DNA of 64,000 nt from Desulfobacterales bacterium (GCA_034520365.1 JAXHNP010000003.1:186001-250000); one strand, 5' to 3'. Positions 25,750 to 35,934 are shown, counted from the first letter of the stretch. Notes: generated by a model from the sequence alone, not told the origin. Made by a program: numbers and translations.

Positions 25750-25931
25750 ATGGAATATGCCCAGACCGAATGGGATATCCTCCATGGCATCATTATGGCC
25801 TATCGGGAAAGCGATATTCCGGTTGCCCGGGGCTATTTATAATGAAGGATCTTTTAAATGTATGGGCCGCAGAAATGCCGGATGAAGCGTTAAAAAAAGA
25901 AGCAGAGGCATTTATGTTCGGGTTGCGATAA
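25750..25931 (+). other. Two small unrecognised frames in a gene-poor stretch
   Basis: MEYAQTEWDILHGIIMAYRE (25750-25842, 30 codons) and MKDLLNVWAAEMPDEALKKE (25842-25931, 29 codons) overlap as TAATG. They look protein-like but match nothing I recognise and are probably pieces of a decayed gene. The rest of 25592-26031 shows nothing further. Confidence 0.25.
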
Positions 25932-26031
25932 AGGAACTGTCATCCTGGATGGGTATCCCACAAACGCCTGGAAGTGCGGGTCGGCTTTCGGCTCCACAAG
26001 GCAACCGGGGAGCCCTGCCGCTGCCTGGACC

Positions 26032-27453
26032 TTACTTCCGTTTGAGCATATTCTCAGCGGTGTTGATTTCGATAAATGAGGCCCCGTAATCGGAGCCGAA
26101 ATTGCCGGCCAGCACCGTAATCAGGTTGTCACCGTTGAAATGGCCTTCCCGCAGCAGCCGGATCAGGGCGGTCTGGAGAAACTCGTGGGAGGTCAGGTCC
26201 GTTTCCATGAAATTGGCATGGACCCCATAGGAAATTGCCAGTTCGCGCTTGACGCGCTGGTCGTAGCACTGGGCGAAAACCGGGTTCAGCCCGCGATAGG
26301 CGGCCAGGCTCCGGATGGTTCGGCCGCTGATGGTGTCGGCAATGAGCGCCCGCGTATTAAGTCGCATGGAAGCTTTTACAGCGGCTTTGGCCAGGTAGCT
26401 GGTGATCGTGTTTTCAGTTTCATAGGGGGTGTTGAGAAAGGTATTCCGGCTTGATTCAATTTCATCGGCGATGGTGGCCATCATCTGGATGGATTCCAGG
26501 GGGTACTTGCCGCTGGCGGTTTCCCCGGAGAGCATCACCGCGTCAGTGCCGTCCAGGCAGGCATTGGCCACATCCGATACCTCGGCGCGGGTGGGACGGG
26601 GGGAGTGGATCATGGACTGGAGCATCTGGGTGGCGATAATTACGGGCTTGCGGCGCTCGATGCATTTTTTGACCAGGTTTTTCTGGATGAGCGGAATCTG
26701 CTGGGCGGGGATTTCAATAGCCAGATCCCCCCTGGCGATCATGGCGCCGTAAGCATGGTCCAGGATTTCATCAATATTGTCCACTCCTTCCCGGTTTTCA
26801 ATCTTGGCGATAATCTTTATCCGGCTGTTTTTCGCGTCCAGGATTTCCTGGATGGCAAGAACGTCTTCCTTTCTGCGCACAAAGGAGTGTGCGATGAATT
26901 CGACACTCCTGTCCGCGGCAAACTTGACGAATTCGATGTCTTTGGCGCTGAGCGACGGCAGGTTTCTGATTTTCACACCGGGCAGATTGATGCTTTTGCG
27001 CCCCCGGATTAACCCGTCGTTTCGGACTTCACATGTCAATCCGTGCGGATCCCTGGTGAGCACGGATAGTTCGATATCCCCGTCATCGATCAGTATCCGG
27101 TCACCCGGGGAGAGTTCTTCGGCAAAACCGTCGTAATTGACGCAAACGCACTCGGGCGTGGTTTCGCCGTCTTTGTCCCCCCTGAAACAGATCGTCTCCC
27201 CGGTCCGGACCGGGATGTCATTCGCGCATTCGGTTGTGCGCATCTCGGGGCCCTTGGTATCGATCATTATGGGAATGCGGTCTGACACGGCCCGGACATT
27301 GTCGATGATGAGAGAAGCTTCCTTCATATTCAGGTGGGCCGTATTCATCCGAACCGCATCCATGCCCGCCTCATAGAGTTTCTTAAGGAACGGCGGATCG
27401 CATTGTTTGCTTGAAATGGTGGCAATAATTTTTGTTTTTTTCATCTGTGACAC
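26032..27453 (-). CDS. pyk: Pyruvate kinase
   Basis: It makes pyruvate and ATP from phosphoenolpyruvate and ADP at the end of glycolysis. The 473-residue protein has the catalytic and metal-binding blocks IIAKIENREGVDNIDEI, GAMIARGDLAIEIP and SRPTRAE-type SPRPTRAEVSDVANAC followed by DAVMLSGETASGKYP. The C-terminal allosteric domain is present; there is no extra PEP-utiliser domain. The substrate-binding motif has drifted slightly from the common MVARGDLGVE. The GTG at 27453 has GGAG 8 nt upstream; an ATG three codons later is the alternative. It stands alone. Confidence 0.93.
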   Translation of the reverse strand: MSQMKKTKIIATISSKQCDPPFLKKLYEAGMDAVRMNTAHLNMKEASLIIDNVRAVSDRIPIMIDTKGPEMRTTECANDIPVRTGETICFRGDKDGETTPECVCVNYDGFAEELSPGDRILIDDGDIELSVLTRDPHGLTCEVRNDGLIRGRKSINLPGVKIRNLPSLSAKDIEFVKFAADRSVEFIAHSFVRRKEDVLAIQEILDAKNSRIKIIAKIENREGVDNIDEILDHAYGAMIARGDLAIEIPAQQIPLIQKNLVKKCIERRKPVIIATQMLQSMIHSPRPTRAEVSDVANACLDGTDAVMLSGETASGKYPLESIQMMATIADEIESSRNTFLNTPYETENTITSYLAKAAVKASMRLNTRALIADTISGRTIRSLAAYRGLNPVFAQCYDQRVKRELAISYGVHANFMETDLTSHEFLQTALIRLLREGHFNGDNLITVLAGNFGSDYGASFIEINTAENMLKRK

Positions 27454-27843
27454 TTTTGCGGCTCCGGTTGGTTGAATCGGGTTTAATGGTTTTGCTCAAG
27501 TTCATCAAATTTGATTTTGCCATCCATTATGGAAGCCTAAAGGCTTCCGCTACATTGTCTCTGCTATTAAGATAACTCATTGGTATTTTTATAATAATGG
27601 CATCACCCAGTGTAGGGGCAAGCTTCAGGTCGCCTTTATGTGCATATGAACATTTTCGAAATTTGAAGAAGTCTGTTTAAACAACCCGCACACCCCGAGA
27701 CGGTTTTCGCGGTGCATGCCGATGACTAATCACTATAGACGGATCGGGATGTTTGTTCAACGCATTTCAAATGTCATATGCCTCAAGAAATATTGGCATC
27801 CGGCCGCAAATTGAGGATGTTTTGGGCCCATTCGACCTCCCTG
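27454..27843. other. Gene-free stretch with a short palindrome
   Basis: The 390 bp between pyk and uup contain GGAAGCCTAAAGGCTTCC (27530-27547), a small palindrome, and no coding frame I trust. No clear terminator is seen for either flanking gene. Confidence 0.5.
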
Positions 27844-29754
27844 TCAACGACGCTCCAGCGCCTCCCACCGATCATAGGCGTATTCGATCGCCTTTTCCAG
27901 TTCCTCTATGCGGAATTTGACCCGCGCGATTTCGTCCTTGTCGGTTTTGTAGAATTCCGGATCGGCCATTCGGGCATAGAGGGCGTCATGCTCGGCTTCC
28001 ATCTCCTCGATTTTCGCCGGCAGGGCTTCGAGTTCATGCTTTTCCTTGTAGCCGAGTTTCGGCGGCCGGCTGGCCTTGGGTTTGGCGGAGGGGGGGGGCT
28101 TTGCCGCCGCCTTTTCGGTTTTGGCGGCCGGCATGTCTTCTTCCCGCTTTTTGCGCTGAATCAGCCAGTCGTCGTAGCCGCCCGCATACTCGATCACTTT
28201 CCCATCCCCCTCGAAAACGATGGTGCTGGTAACCACGTTGTTTAAAAACGCCCGGTCGTGGCTGACCAGCAGCACGGTGCCCTTGAAATGAAACAGCATG
28301 TCTTCGAGCAGGTCCAGGGTCTCAATATCTAAATCATTGGTGGGTTCGTCCATGACAAGGACGTTGGCCGGCCGGGTAAACAGGCGCGCGAGCAGCAGCC
28401 GGTTTTTTTCCCCGCCGGAGAGGATATGCACGGGGGTGCGGCATCGTTCGGCCGTAAACAGAAAGTCCTTGAGGTAGCTGATCACGTGCCGCTTTTCCCC
28501 GTTGAAGATGATAAAGTCATTGCCTTCGCCGATGTTTTCGAAAACGCTCCGGTTTTCGTCCAGGCCGGCCCTGAGCTGATCGAAACTGGCCACCTGCAGC
28601 CCGGTGCCATGCCGGACGCGGCCGTCATCCGGTGCCGCCTGTTTCAGCAGAATGTTTAACAGCGTGGTCTTGCCCGCCCCGTTGGGGCCGATGATGCCGA
28701 CGCGGTCGCCGCGCATGGTCACGGTTGAAAAATCGGAAATCAGGGGGATGCGGCCTTGAGAGCCGTCAACGGCCGCGTGGATTGAGCGGGCTTCGATGAC
28801 CAGCTTGCCGGTTTTCTCCGCCTGCTGGACCTGCAGATTGACGTTGCCCATGTCCCGGCGCCGCGCCCGCCGGGCCTCCCGCATTTTCTGAAGCGCCCGC
28901 ACCCGCCCCTCGTTTCTTTTCCGGCGGGCTTTTAGTCCCTGCCGGACCCAGGATTCTTCCTTGGCGAGCTTTTTGTCAAACTCCGCCCGCTGCTTTTCCT
29001 CAGCTTCCATGGCCGCCTGCCGGCGCTCGAGGTAGGTTTCATAGTCGCAGTCATAGGCCACCAGGCGGCCCCGGTCCAATTCCATGATGCGGTTGGCGAG
29101 ATTTTTTAAAAACGCGCGGTCGTGGGTGATAAACCACAGGGTTTTAATGTTTTTGCCGATAAACGCTTCCATCCATTCAATGGCGGCCACGTCGAGGTGG
29201 TTGGTGGGTTCGTCGAGAAGCAGCACGTCCGGGTCCTGCGCCAAGGCCCGGGCAAACAGGACCCGCCGCTTCATGCCTGCTGAAAGTGTGGCAAAAGGGG
29301 CTTCCGGTTCGAGCTGGGTACGCGTCAGCACGCTCTCGATATGCCGCTGCAACTCCCAGCCGCCGTCGGCTTCGAGCCGGTGCTGGAGCGCCGTCTGGTT
29401 GGCGGCAACATCGCCGTCAGCTTCCGGCAGGGCGTTTTGGTTCAGCCGGCGGATTTCGGCGATGGCCTCCCCATTTTCGCCGAGGCCGCCGGCCACCACG
29501 TCGAAAATGGTACCGTCAAATCCCGGCGGCACGTCCTGGGCAAGCTCGGCCACAGTCACCCCTTGCTGCCGCCAGACTTCGCCGCTGTCCGGTGACATTT
29601 CGCCCTGCAGCAGCTTGAACAGGCTCGATTTGCCCGCGCCGTTGCGACCCAGGAGGCAGACCCGCTGTCCTTTTTCAATATGAAAGGTGACGCCGTCGAT
29701 CAAAGGGGTTCCGCCGAACCCCCATGAGACGTCTTTCATTCCGATCAATGCCAT
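27844..29754 (-). CDS. uup: ABC-F family ATPase (Uup-like)
   Basis: A soluble protein of 636 residues with two ABC domains and no membrane part. Walker A motifs are GRNGAGKSS (about 36) and GPNGAGKTT (about 352); signatures LSAGMKRR and LSGGEKNR; Walker B LLLDEPTNHLD and LVMDEPTNDLD. The linker between the domains is arginine-rich and helical (about 240-310), and the C-terminal 100 residues form a coiled coil, which marks the Uup subgroup. ABC-F proteins act on ribosomes or on DNA structures. It is a single gene on its strand. Confidence 0.93.
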   Translation of the reverse strand: MALIGMKDVSWGFGGTPLIDGVTFHIEKGQRVCLLGRNGAGKSSLFKLLQGEMSPDSGEVWRQQGVTVAELAQDVPPGFDGTIFDVVAGGLGENGEAIAEIRRLNQNALPEADGDVAANQTALQHRLEADGGWELQRHIESVLTRTQLEPEAPFATLSAGMKRRVLFARALAQDPDVLLLDEPTNHLDVAAIEWMEAFIGKNIKTLWFITHDRAFLKNLANRIMELDRGRLVAYDCDYETYLERRQAAMEAEEKQRAEFDKKLAKEESWVRQGLKARRKRNEGRVRALQKMREARRARRRDMGNVNLQVQQAEKTGKLVIEARSIHAAVDGSQGRIPLISDFSTVTMRGDRVGIIGPNGAGKTTLLNILLKQAAPDDGRVRHGTGLQVASFDQLRAGLDENRSVFENIGEGNDFIIFNGEKRHVISYLKDFLFTAERCRTPVHILSGGEKNRLLLARLFTRPANVLVMDEPTNDLDIETLDLLEDMLFHFKGTVLLVSHDRAFLNNVVTSTIVFEGDGKVIEYAGGYDDWLIQRKKREEDMPAAKTEKAAAKPPPSAKPKASRPPKLGYKEKHELEALPAKIEEMEAEHDALYARMADPEFYKTDKDEIARVKFRIEELEKAIEYAYDRWEALERR

Positions 29755-29911
29755 TATTTGAAATGTCCGTGATTATGATTTGAATTGTTTTGCATTTATC
29801 CCGTTTCGCATCATAAGAGATTAAAGTTATCAATTAACATAATATATATAAAATGCTAAAAGACTTTTACTGATTGTTCAATTGATATGCTTGTTACGGA
29901 GGGACTCATTT

Positions 29912-32146
29912 ATGGACCAGCAAAGTTTTGCGTTTCAGCCGGAGTTGCGTCAAAACGCGAAGACCGTATTGGAACGGCGTTATCTGAAACGAGATTTAGA
30001 CGGAAAAATTCTTGAAAAACCCGCTGATATGTTCAAGCGGGTGGCTGACACCGTGGCTTCAGCGGACCTTAAATTTGACGAGGCGGCCGATACGGCCGGG
30101 CTTGCCGAACAATTTTACACGATAATGGCCGGCCTCGAATTTCTGCCAAACTCGCCCACCCTCATGAATGCGGGGCGGGAACTGGGCCAGCTGTCCGCCT
30201 GCTTTGTGCTGCCGGTAGGCGATTCAATGGAAGAAATCTTCGATGCGGTCAAGCATACGGCATTGATTCACAAATCAGGCGGCGGAACGGGCTTTTCTTT
30301 TTCAAGGCTTCGGCCGGCCAACGATGTGGTTAAAAGCACCACCGGGGTCTCCAGCGGCCCCCTCTCATTCATGAAGGTGTTTGACATGGCCACTGAAACC
30401 ATAAAACAGGGCGGTACCCGGCGGGGGGCAAACATGGCCATCCTCCGTGTCGATCACCCGGATATCATGGATTTTATCACGTGCAAGACGGACAAAGAAC
30501 AACTCAATAATTTCAATATTTCTGTTGGGCTCACCGAAGTTTTCATGGAAGCTGTAAAAAGCGAGGAAAATTATAATCTCATAAATCCAAGAGACGGCGA
30601 AATCGTGGGCACCCTGAATGCGCGCGTTGTATTCGAAAAAATCGTGGCCCAGGCCTGGGAAAACGGAGAACCGGGCATCGTGTTTCTGGATCGCTTGAAT
30701 CGCAATAACCCAACGCCCCATATCGGAGAAATCGAATCAACCAATCCCTGCGGCGAACAGCCGCTCCTCCCATACGAATCCTGTAACCTGGGCTCGATCA
30801 ATCTCGGAAAGATGGTCAGAGACGGGGCAATTGACTGGGAGCGCCTGAAAACGGTTATCCAAACCGGCGTGCGCTTTCTGGATAACGTGGTCGAGGTCAA
30901 TCGCTATCCCCTGCCTGAAATTGCCCGAATGACCATGGGAAACCGTAAAATCGGCCTGGGTGTCATGGGCTGGGCTGATATGCTCATCCAGCTGCAAATG
31001 CCATACGATACGGAAGAAGCCATTGAACTGGCTGAGAAATTGATGAAATTCATTAATGATGAAGCCCATGCGGCCTCCCAACAGCTGGCCGAGCAGCGGG
31101 GGGCCTTTCCGAATTTCTCAGGCTCTGTTTTTGAAAAAAGAGGCGATGCCCCGATCCGAAATGCCACTGTCACCACCATCGCCCCCACAGGCACCCTTTC
31201 CATTATCGCCAATTCCTCATCCGGCGTTGAACCGCTTTTCGCTGTCTCTTATATCCGCCAGGTCATGGATGATGATGTGTTGGTCGAGGTCCATCCCCTT
31301 TTTGAAAAAATAGCAAAGGCGCAGGGCTTTTATAGCCCCGAGCTTATGGAGAAGATCGCTGTTAGCGGCGGGGTGAGGGATAACGCCGAAATTCCCGAGG
31401 ATATCCGGCAAATTTTTGCCACGGCGCATGACATATCACCGGAAATGCACATCCGAATGCAGGCGGCGTTTCAAAAACATACGGATAATGCTGTCAGCAA
31501 AACCGTTAATTTTTCAAAGAAAGCAACCATGGACGACGTGGGCAGCGTCTATGAGTTGGCCTGGCAGCTTGGATGCAAGGGGGTCACCATTTACCGGGAT
31601 GGGTCCCGCGACAAGCAGGTTTTATCAACCGGATCAATGGCAAGCGAGGCTAAGCCGACAGAGGAAGAAAAACAAAATCTTATACAGCGCCCCAAACGAA
31701 AGCGCCCCAAAATTCTCAAGGGGTGGACCCATCAAATGCAAACCGGATGCGGCCCCATTTATATCACCATCAATGAGGATCATGAGGGTCTTTTTGAACT
31801 TTTTACCACCATGGGAAAGGCCGGCGGGTGTGCGGCCTCCCAGAGTGAAGCAATCGGCCGAATGGTTTCATTGGCCTGGAGAAGCGGTATTGAAGCCCGC
31901 TACATCATTGGTCAGCTTAAAGGTATCTCCTGCCATTCCCCGGCTGGTTTTGGAAAAAACAAGGTGCTCTCTTGTGCTGATGCAGTGGCCAAAGCGATTG
32001 AGGAGCACATGGCCGCCAACGGCTATGGGGTGGTCCAGAAAAATTTTACCCCGGTCAAGGGGGCCTGCCCTGATTGCGGCGGCATGATGGTTCATGAAGG
32101 GGGATGCAGCGTCTGCAAGGTCTGCGGTTATAGCGACTGTGCATAG
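29912..32146 (+). CDS. nrdJ: Adenosylcobalamin-dependent ribonucleotide reductase (class II)
   Basis: It reduces ribonucleotides to deoxyribonucleotides with a cobalamin radical and needs no oxygen, as expected of an anaerobe. The 744-residue protein has LPNSPTLMNAG, LSACFVLPV, GGGTGFSFSRLRP, the active block NPCGEQPLLPYESCNLGSIN and TIAPTGTLSIIA. The C-terminus has a zinc ribbon (CPDCGG and CKVCGYSDC), whose cysteines may also serve in re-reduction. The ATG at 29912 follows GGAGGGA. No cobalamin riboswitch could be recognised in the 157 bp upstream, which are very AT-rich. Confidence 0.96.
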   Translation: MDQQSFAFQPELRQNAKTVLERRYLKRDLDGKILEKPADMFKRVADTVASADLKFDEAADTAGLAEQFYTIMAGLEFLPNSPTLMNAGRELGQLSACFVLPVGDSMEEIFDAVKHTALIHKSGGGTGFSFSRLRPANDVVKSTTGVSSGPLSFMKVFDMATETIKQGGTRRGANMAILRVDHPDIMDFITCKTDKEQLNNFNISVGLTEVFMEAVKSEENYNLINPRDGEIVGTLNARVVFEKIVAQAWENGEPGIVFLDRLNRNNPTPHIGEIESTNPCGEQPLLPYESCNLGSINLGKMVRDGAIDWERLKTVIQTGVRFLDNVVEVNRYPLPEIARMTMGNRKIGLGVMGWADMLIQLQMPYDTEEAIELAEKLMKFINDEAHAASQQLAEQRGAFPNFSGSVFEKRGDAPIRNATVTTIAPTGTLSIIANSSSGVEPLFAVSYIRQVMDDDVLVEVHPLFEKIAKAQGFYSPELMEKIAVSGGVRDNAEIPEDIRQIFATAHDISPEMHIRMQAAFQKHTDNAVSKTVNFSKKATMDDVGSVYELAWQLGCKGVTIYRDGSRDKQVLSTGSMASEAKPTEEEKQNLIQRPKRKRPKILKGWTHQMQTGCGPIYITINEDHEGLFELFTTMGKAGGCAASQSEAIGRMVSLAWRSGIEARYIIGQLKGISCHSPAGFGKNKVLSCADAVAKAIEEHMAANGYGVVQKNFTPVKGACPDCGGMMVHEGGCSVCKVCGYSDCA

Positions 32147-32200
32147 ATTTTACAGCCTTGATCCTTGACCATTGCTGTTTTTCACAGATATATTCCGCTC

Positions 32201-35179
32201 ATGGACTATGATCAATTATTAAAGAAATATAAGCTTCTGCTGACCGAAAATCAGCTTTTGAGAGATGAAAATGAAAGCTTGAAAAGGCTGACCCGCGCCA
32301 GCAATATTCAGACGTCAGAAAGTAAAAAGACAATATGCGTCGACAGAAGCGGATCTGATAAGGAAATAACGGACAACTTTCTGGCTCCCACCGTCAACAA
32401 TCTTTCTGATTCTGCCGATAAAATAAGACTTTTTATGTCGCTTTTTAAGGGGCGGGATGACGTATATGCCAGGAGATGGAAAAACAAAAATAAGGGCACT
32501 TCCGGCTATTCGCCCGTCTGTTTAAACCAGTGGCAGCCCGGATTGTGCGGCAAGCCAAAAATACCCTGTTCAAAATGCGCCAACCGATCGTATGCGCCTC
32601 TGGATGAAACTGTCATAGAAGACCATTTGAGAGGCCATGTTATCGTCGGGATATATCCTTTGCTTTCAGATGAGACATGTCATTTTCTGGCGATCGATTT
32701 TGATGAAGGCGACTGGCAAAAGGATATTTTGATTGTAAGGGATGTTTGTGCGGAACACGATATTCCGGTTGCTGTTGAACGATCCCGATCAGGTGACGGC
32801 GGGCATATGTGGTTCTTTTTTGAGGATCGGCTTCCTGCGTCTCTGGCAAGAAAATTCGGTGCCGCCCTGCTCACCTTTTCGATGAACAGGCGGCATGAAA
32901 TCAAATTCAGGTCCTATGATCGGTTTTTTCCCAGCCAGGACACAATGCCAAAAGGCGGTTTGGGGAATCTGATTGCGCTGCCTCTTCAAAAAGCTGCGAG
33001 AAAAGAAAGAAACAGTGAATTTGTTGATGAAAACTTTCAATCCTATGACGACCAATGGGCTTTTTTGTCCGGCATTGAGAGACTTTCTCAAGCGCGGGTT
33101 GAAAACCTCATATCCAAACTGTGCCAAGGTGATGAACTGGGCGTATTGAAAGCCGACGAAGAAGAAGCGCAAAAACCCTGGGAAACACCACCCAAAGTCA
33201 TATTGAATAAAAATGATTTCCCACGGCAAATTGAAGTTGTGAAAGCCAATATGCTGTACATTCCCAAGGCGGACATCTCCCAAAGGGCGCTGAATCGCCT
33301 GAAAAGATTGGCATCCTTTAAAAATCCGCAGTTCTATAAGAAGCAGGCCATGAGAATGTCAACTTATGGACACCCTCGTGTTATTTCCTGCGCTGATGAG
33401 AGATCGGGCTATCTTTGTCTGCCCCGCGGCTGTGAAGCTGAATTGAAAGCGATGCTTGATGAATATAAGATTGATGTTCGTTTTACGGACAAAACCAACA
33501 GCGGCAGTCCCATTGACGTGACTTTCAAAGGCCGATTGAGAGATGAACAGGTATTGGCCGTTGATCAACTGTTGAGTCATGAGATGGGAATTCTGTCAGG
33601 CACAACCGCTTTTGGCAAGACCGTTGCGGCGATCAAACTCATTGCCGAAAAGAAAGTCAATACCTTGATCCTGGTTGATAAAGTCAATCTGCTGAAACAG
33701 TGGGAGAAGCGTTTATTAGAATTCTTAAGCATCAATGAGGCTTTGCCGGAACCGGAACCTTCGGCAAAGAAAAAAAGCGGGAGAAAGAAAAAGAGAAGCC
33801 TCATCGGACAACTGGGCGGCGGCAAGAACACCTTAACCGGAATAGTGGATATCGCAGTCATGCAATCTGTCAGCCGACCGGAAGACGTGCATGAATGTAT
33901 AAAAAATTACGGGATGCTCATTGCTGATGAATGCCACCATGCATCCGCCTTTACTTATGAAAAAATTCTTAAAGCCGCGAATGCCAAATACATCTATGGC
34001 TTAACCGCGACACCCACCAGAAAAGACGGCCACCACCCGATTCTGTTCATGCAATGCGGTCCCATTCGCTTTCGGGACAATGCCAAAAAACAAGCCCAAA
34101 AAAGACCCTTTGAGCATTTCATCGTTCCAAGGTTTACATCCTTTAGAATGCCATTGGATAATGACGGGAAAGACTTGACCATTCAAGAGCTGTATTCTGA
34201 GATTGCAGAAAATGAAATCCGCAATCAATTCATCATTGAAGATGTGCTAAGCTGCTATAATGATGGCAGAAACTGCCTTGTTTTGACATTAAGAACGGCA
34301 CATGTTGAGCTTTTGTCCGAAAAATTAAGGGAAAAAGTCCCTGATGTCGTCAAGCTCACTGGGAAAATGGGGAAAAAGGCAATTAAAGCGGCTTTCCAAC
34401 AAATTGCCGATATGCCGGTGGATAAGAATCTCATTTTGGTGGCCACAGGGCACTATATCGGGGAGGGTTTCGACGAAGCGCGTCTTGATACATTATTTTT
34501 AGCCATGCCCATATCATGGAAAGGCACACTGCAACAATATGCCGGAAGGCTTCACCGGTTGTTTGCAAATAAAAAAGAAGTGCAGATCTATGATTATGTA
34601 GACATACACGTGAAGATGCTTGAAAAGATGTACCAGAAACGCCTCACCGGCTATGCTTCCATGGGATATATGGCAAAAGGCGGAGAATTCCAATCAGATT
34701 CTCCGGATATTATTTATGACAATGACAACTTCATGCCGATTTTCAGCAACGACATTGTTAATGCCAAGAAGGAAATCGTCATTGTCAGTCCCTTTGTGCG
34801 CAAAAGAAGAACATTACAAATGCTTCAATATCTTAAAACCGCATCCGGCAAAAAAGCCGGCGTGATCGTTGTGACAAGACCCAAAACGGATTTCAAGGAA
34901 AAGGACCAGGCAGCTTTGGATAATGCCCTGGATCTTTTGCAACAGAATGATATCAGGATTGCTTTTAAATCAAACATCCATCAAAAATTTGCCATAATGG
35001 ATCAAAGCATCATCTGGTATGGCAGCATCAATCTTTTAAGTTACGGCAATGCTCAGGAAAGCATGATGCGAATCGAGAGCCCGAATATTGCAAATGAGCT
35101 GATAAAAAAGATCGGGGCGGCGGAAATGAATCAATTGACAATTCAGATGGATATATCTATATTGAAAGGAAATTGGTAA
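32201..35179 (+). CDS. TOTE-type primase-helicase-PLD protein
   Basis: A 992-residue, three-module protein. A short coiled coil (1-40) leads into a zinc-knuckle and archaeo-eukaryotic primase domain: CGKPKIPCSKCANRS, the catalytic AIDFDEGDW (about 164) and GGHMWFFFE, then PKGGLGNLIALPLQ. Next is a superfamily 2 helicase: GTTAFGKT (about 467), LIADECHH (about 576), LTATPTRKD and QYAGRLHR (about 778). At the C-terminus is a phospholipase-D-type nuclease with HQKFAIMDQSIIWYGSINLL (about 925-945). This order is that of proteins in TOTE conflict systems, thought to act in defence or element-element conflict. It stands alone except for a toxin-antitoxin pair downstream. The start ATG has no clear ribosome-binding site. 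Confidence 0.85.
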   Translation: MDYDQLLKKYKLLLTENQLLRDENESLKRLTRASNIQTSESKKTICVDRSGSDKEITDNFLAPTVNNLSDSADKIRLFMSLFKGRDDVYARRWKNKNKGTSGYSPVCLNQWQPGLCGKPKIPCSKCANRSYAPLDETVIEDHLRGHVIVGIYPLLSDETCHFLAIDFDEGDWQKDILIVRDVCAEHDIPVAVERSRSGDGGHMWFFFEDRLPASLARKFGAALLTFSMNRRHEIKFRSYDRFFPSQDTMPKGGLGNLIALPLQKAARKERNSEFVDENFQSYDDQWAFLSGIERLSQARVENLISKLCQGDELGVLKADEEEAQKPWETPPKVILNKNDFPRQIEVVKANMLYIPKADISQRALNRLKRLASFKNPQFYKKQAMRMSTYGHPRVISCADERSGYLCLPRGCEAELKAMLDEYKIDVRFTDKTNSGSPIDVTFKGRLRDEQVLAVDQLLSHEMGILSGTTAFGKTVAAIKLIAEKKVNTLILVDKVNLLKQWEKRLLEFLSINEALPEPEPSAKKKSGRKKKRSLIGQLGGGKNTLTGIVDIAVMQSVSRPEDVHECIKNYGMLIADECHHASAFTYEKILKAANAKYIYGLTATPTRKDGHHPILFMQCGPIRFRDNAKKQAQKRPFEHFIVPRFTSFRMPLDNDGKDLTIQELYSEIAENEIRNQFIIEDVLSCYNDGRNCLVLTLRTAHVELLSEKLREKVPDVVKLTGKMGKKAIKAAFQQIADMPVDKNLILVATGHYIGEGFDEARLDTLFLAMPISWKGTLQQYAGRLHRLFANKKEVQIYDYVDIHVKMLEKMYQKRLTGYASMGYMAKGGEFQSDSPDIIYDNDNFMPIFSNDIVNAKKEIVIVSPFVRKRRTLQMLQYLKTASGKKAGVIVVTRPKTDFKEKDQAALDNALDLLQQNDIRIAFKSNIHQKFAIMDQSIIWYGSINLLSYGNAQESMMRIESPNIANELIKKIGAAEMNQLTIQMDISILKGNW

Positions 35180-35234
35180 CAGAACTGAAAACCTCTTTGA
35201 ATTTTCTTACCCGCAAACTGCAGGAATCTGAACA

Positions 35235-35525
35235 ATGGATAAGCGCGATATTTTAACCGCCATCAGCGAATTTCATAACCAGACAAAAGATACATACCGA
35301 ATAAAAAAGATAGGTATATTCGGATCTTATGCAAGAAATACAATAAACAGAGAAAGCGATGTAGATATTGTCGTGGTTCTTGATGACCAGGATTTATTCA
35401 ACCTTATCGGAATTAAACAAGACCTTGAAGATAGACTCAAACGACATGTCGATGTTGTGAGCTACAGAAACAGAATGAATCCCTACCTTCGGAAAAAAAT
35501 CGATAATGAGGCGGTCTATGTATGA
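35235..35525 (+). CDS. mntA: MntA-type minimal nucleotidyltransferase antitoxin
   Basis: A 96-residue protein with FGSYARNTINRESDVDIVVV, the GSx10DxD motif of MNT nucleotidyltransferases. In characterised pairs this enzyme adds AMP units to a tyrosine of the HepT toxin and so blocks its RNase activity. It overlaps the following hepT by 8 bp. It is 55 bp after the primase-helicase gene and could be co-transcribed with it. Confidence 0.9.
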   Translation: MDKRDILTAISEFHNQTKDTYRIKKIGIFGSYARNTINRESDVDIVVVLDDQDLFNLIGIKQDLEDRLKRHVDVVSYRNRMNPYLRKKIDNEAVYV

Positions 35526-35901
35526 CCCTGGATTGGTCACTGAAATTTTATCGCAGATTCTAAAGGCCACACAAAAAGTTTTACGTCGCTTTGAACCAAT
35601 CCAATCACCGAGTGATTTTGTTTTATCCGAATCCGGCCTTGAAAAATTCGACGCTATCTGTATGCAGCTGATTGCTATTGGAGAAGGACTAAAAAATCTC
35701 GATAAAGTCACTGACAAAAAACTTCTGCCCAATTATCCTCAAATTGACTGGACAAAGGCCAAGGCGCTCCGCGACATTATCAGCCATCATTATTTTGATG
35801 TAAATGAAGAAGCAATTTTCATTGTCTGCGATAAGCACATGAAAAATCTTGAGTGCACTATAGAACGAATAATTGAGGATTTGGAAGTTAATTCCCCTTG
35901 A
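35518..35901 (+). CDS. hepT: HepT-type HEPN ribonuclease toxin
   Basis: A 127-residue all-helical HEPN protein with RDIISHHYFDV, the Rx4HxY motif whose arginine and histidine form the RNase site and whose tyrosine is the AMP-acceptor. The ATG at 35518 is preceded by GAGG and is preferred over an ATG at 35506. It forms a toxin-antitoxin pair with the upstream mntA, in the reverse of the order hepT-mntA seen in some hosts. Confidence 0.9.
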   Translation: MYDPGLVTEILSQILKATQKVLRRFEPIQSPSDFVLSESGLEKFDAICMQLIAIGEGLKNLDKVTDKKLLPNYPQIDWTKAKALRDIISHHYFDVNEEAIFIVCDKHMKNLECTIERIIEDLEVNSP

Positions 35902-35934
35902 AATCAGGTGCCTTCTCAGGCCGCCTTCCCGTTC

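Noticed and set aside
29755-29911. Cobalamin riboswitch before nrdJ
   Set aside because: The stretch is short and AT-rich and lacks a recognisable B12-box or long structured leader.
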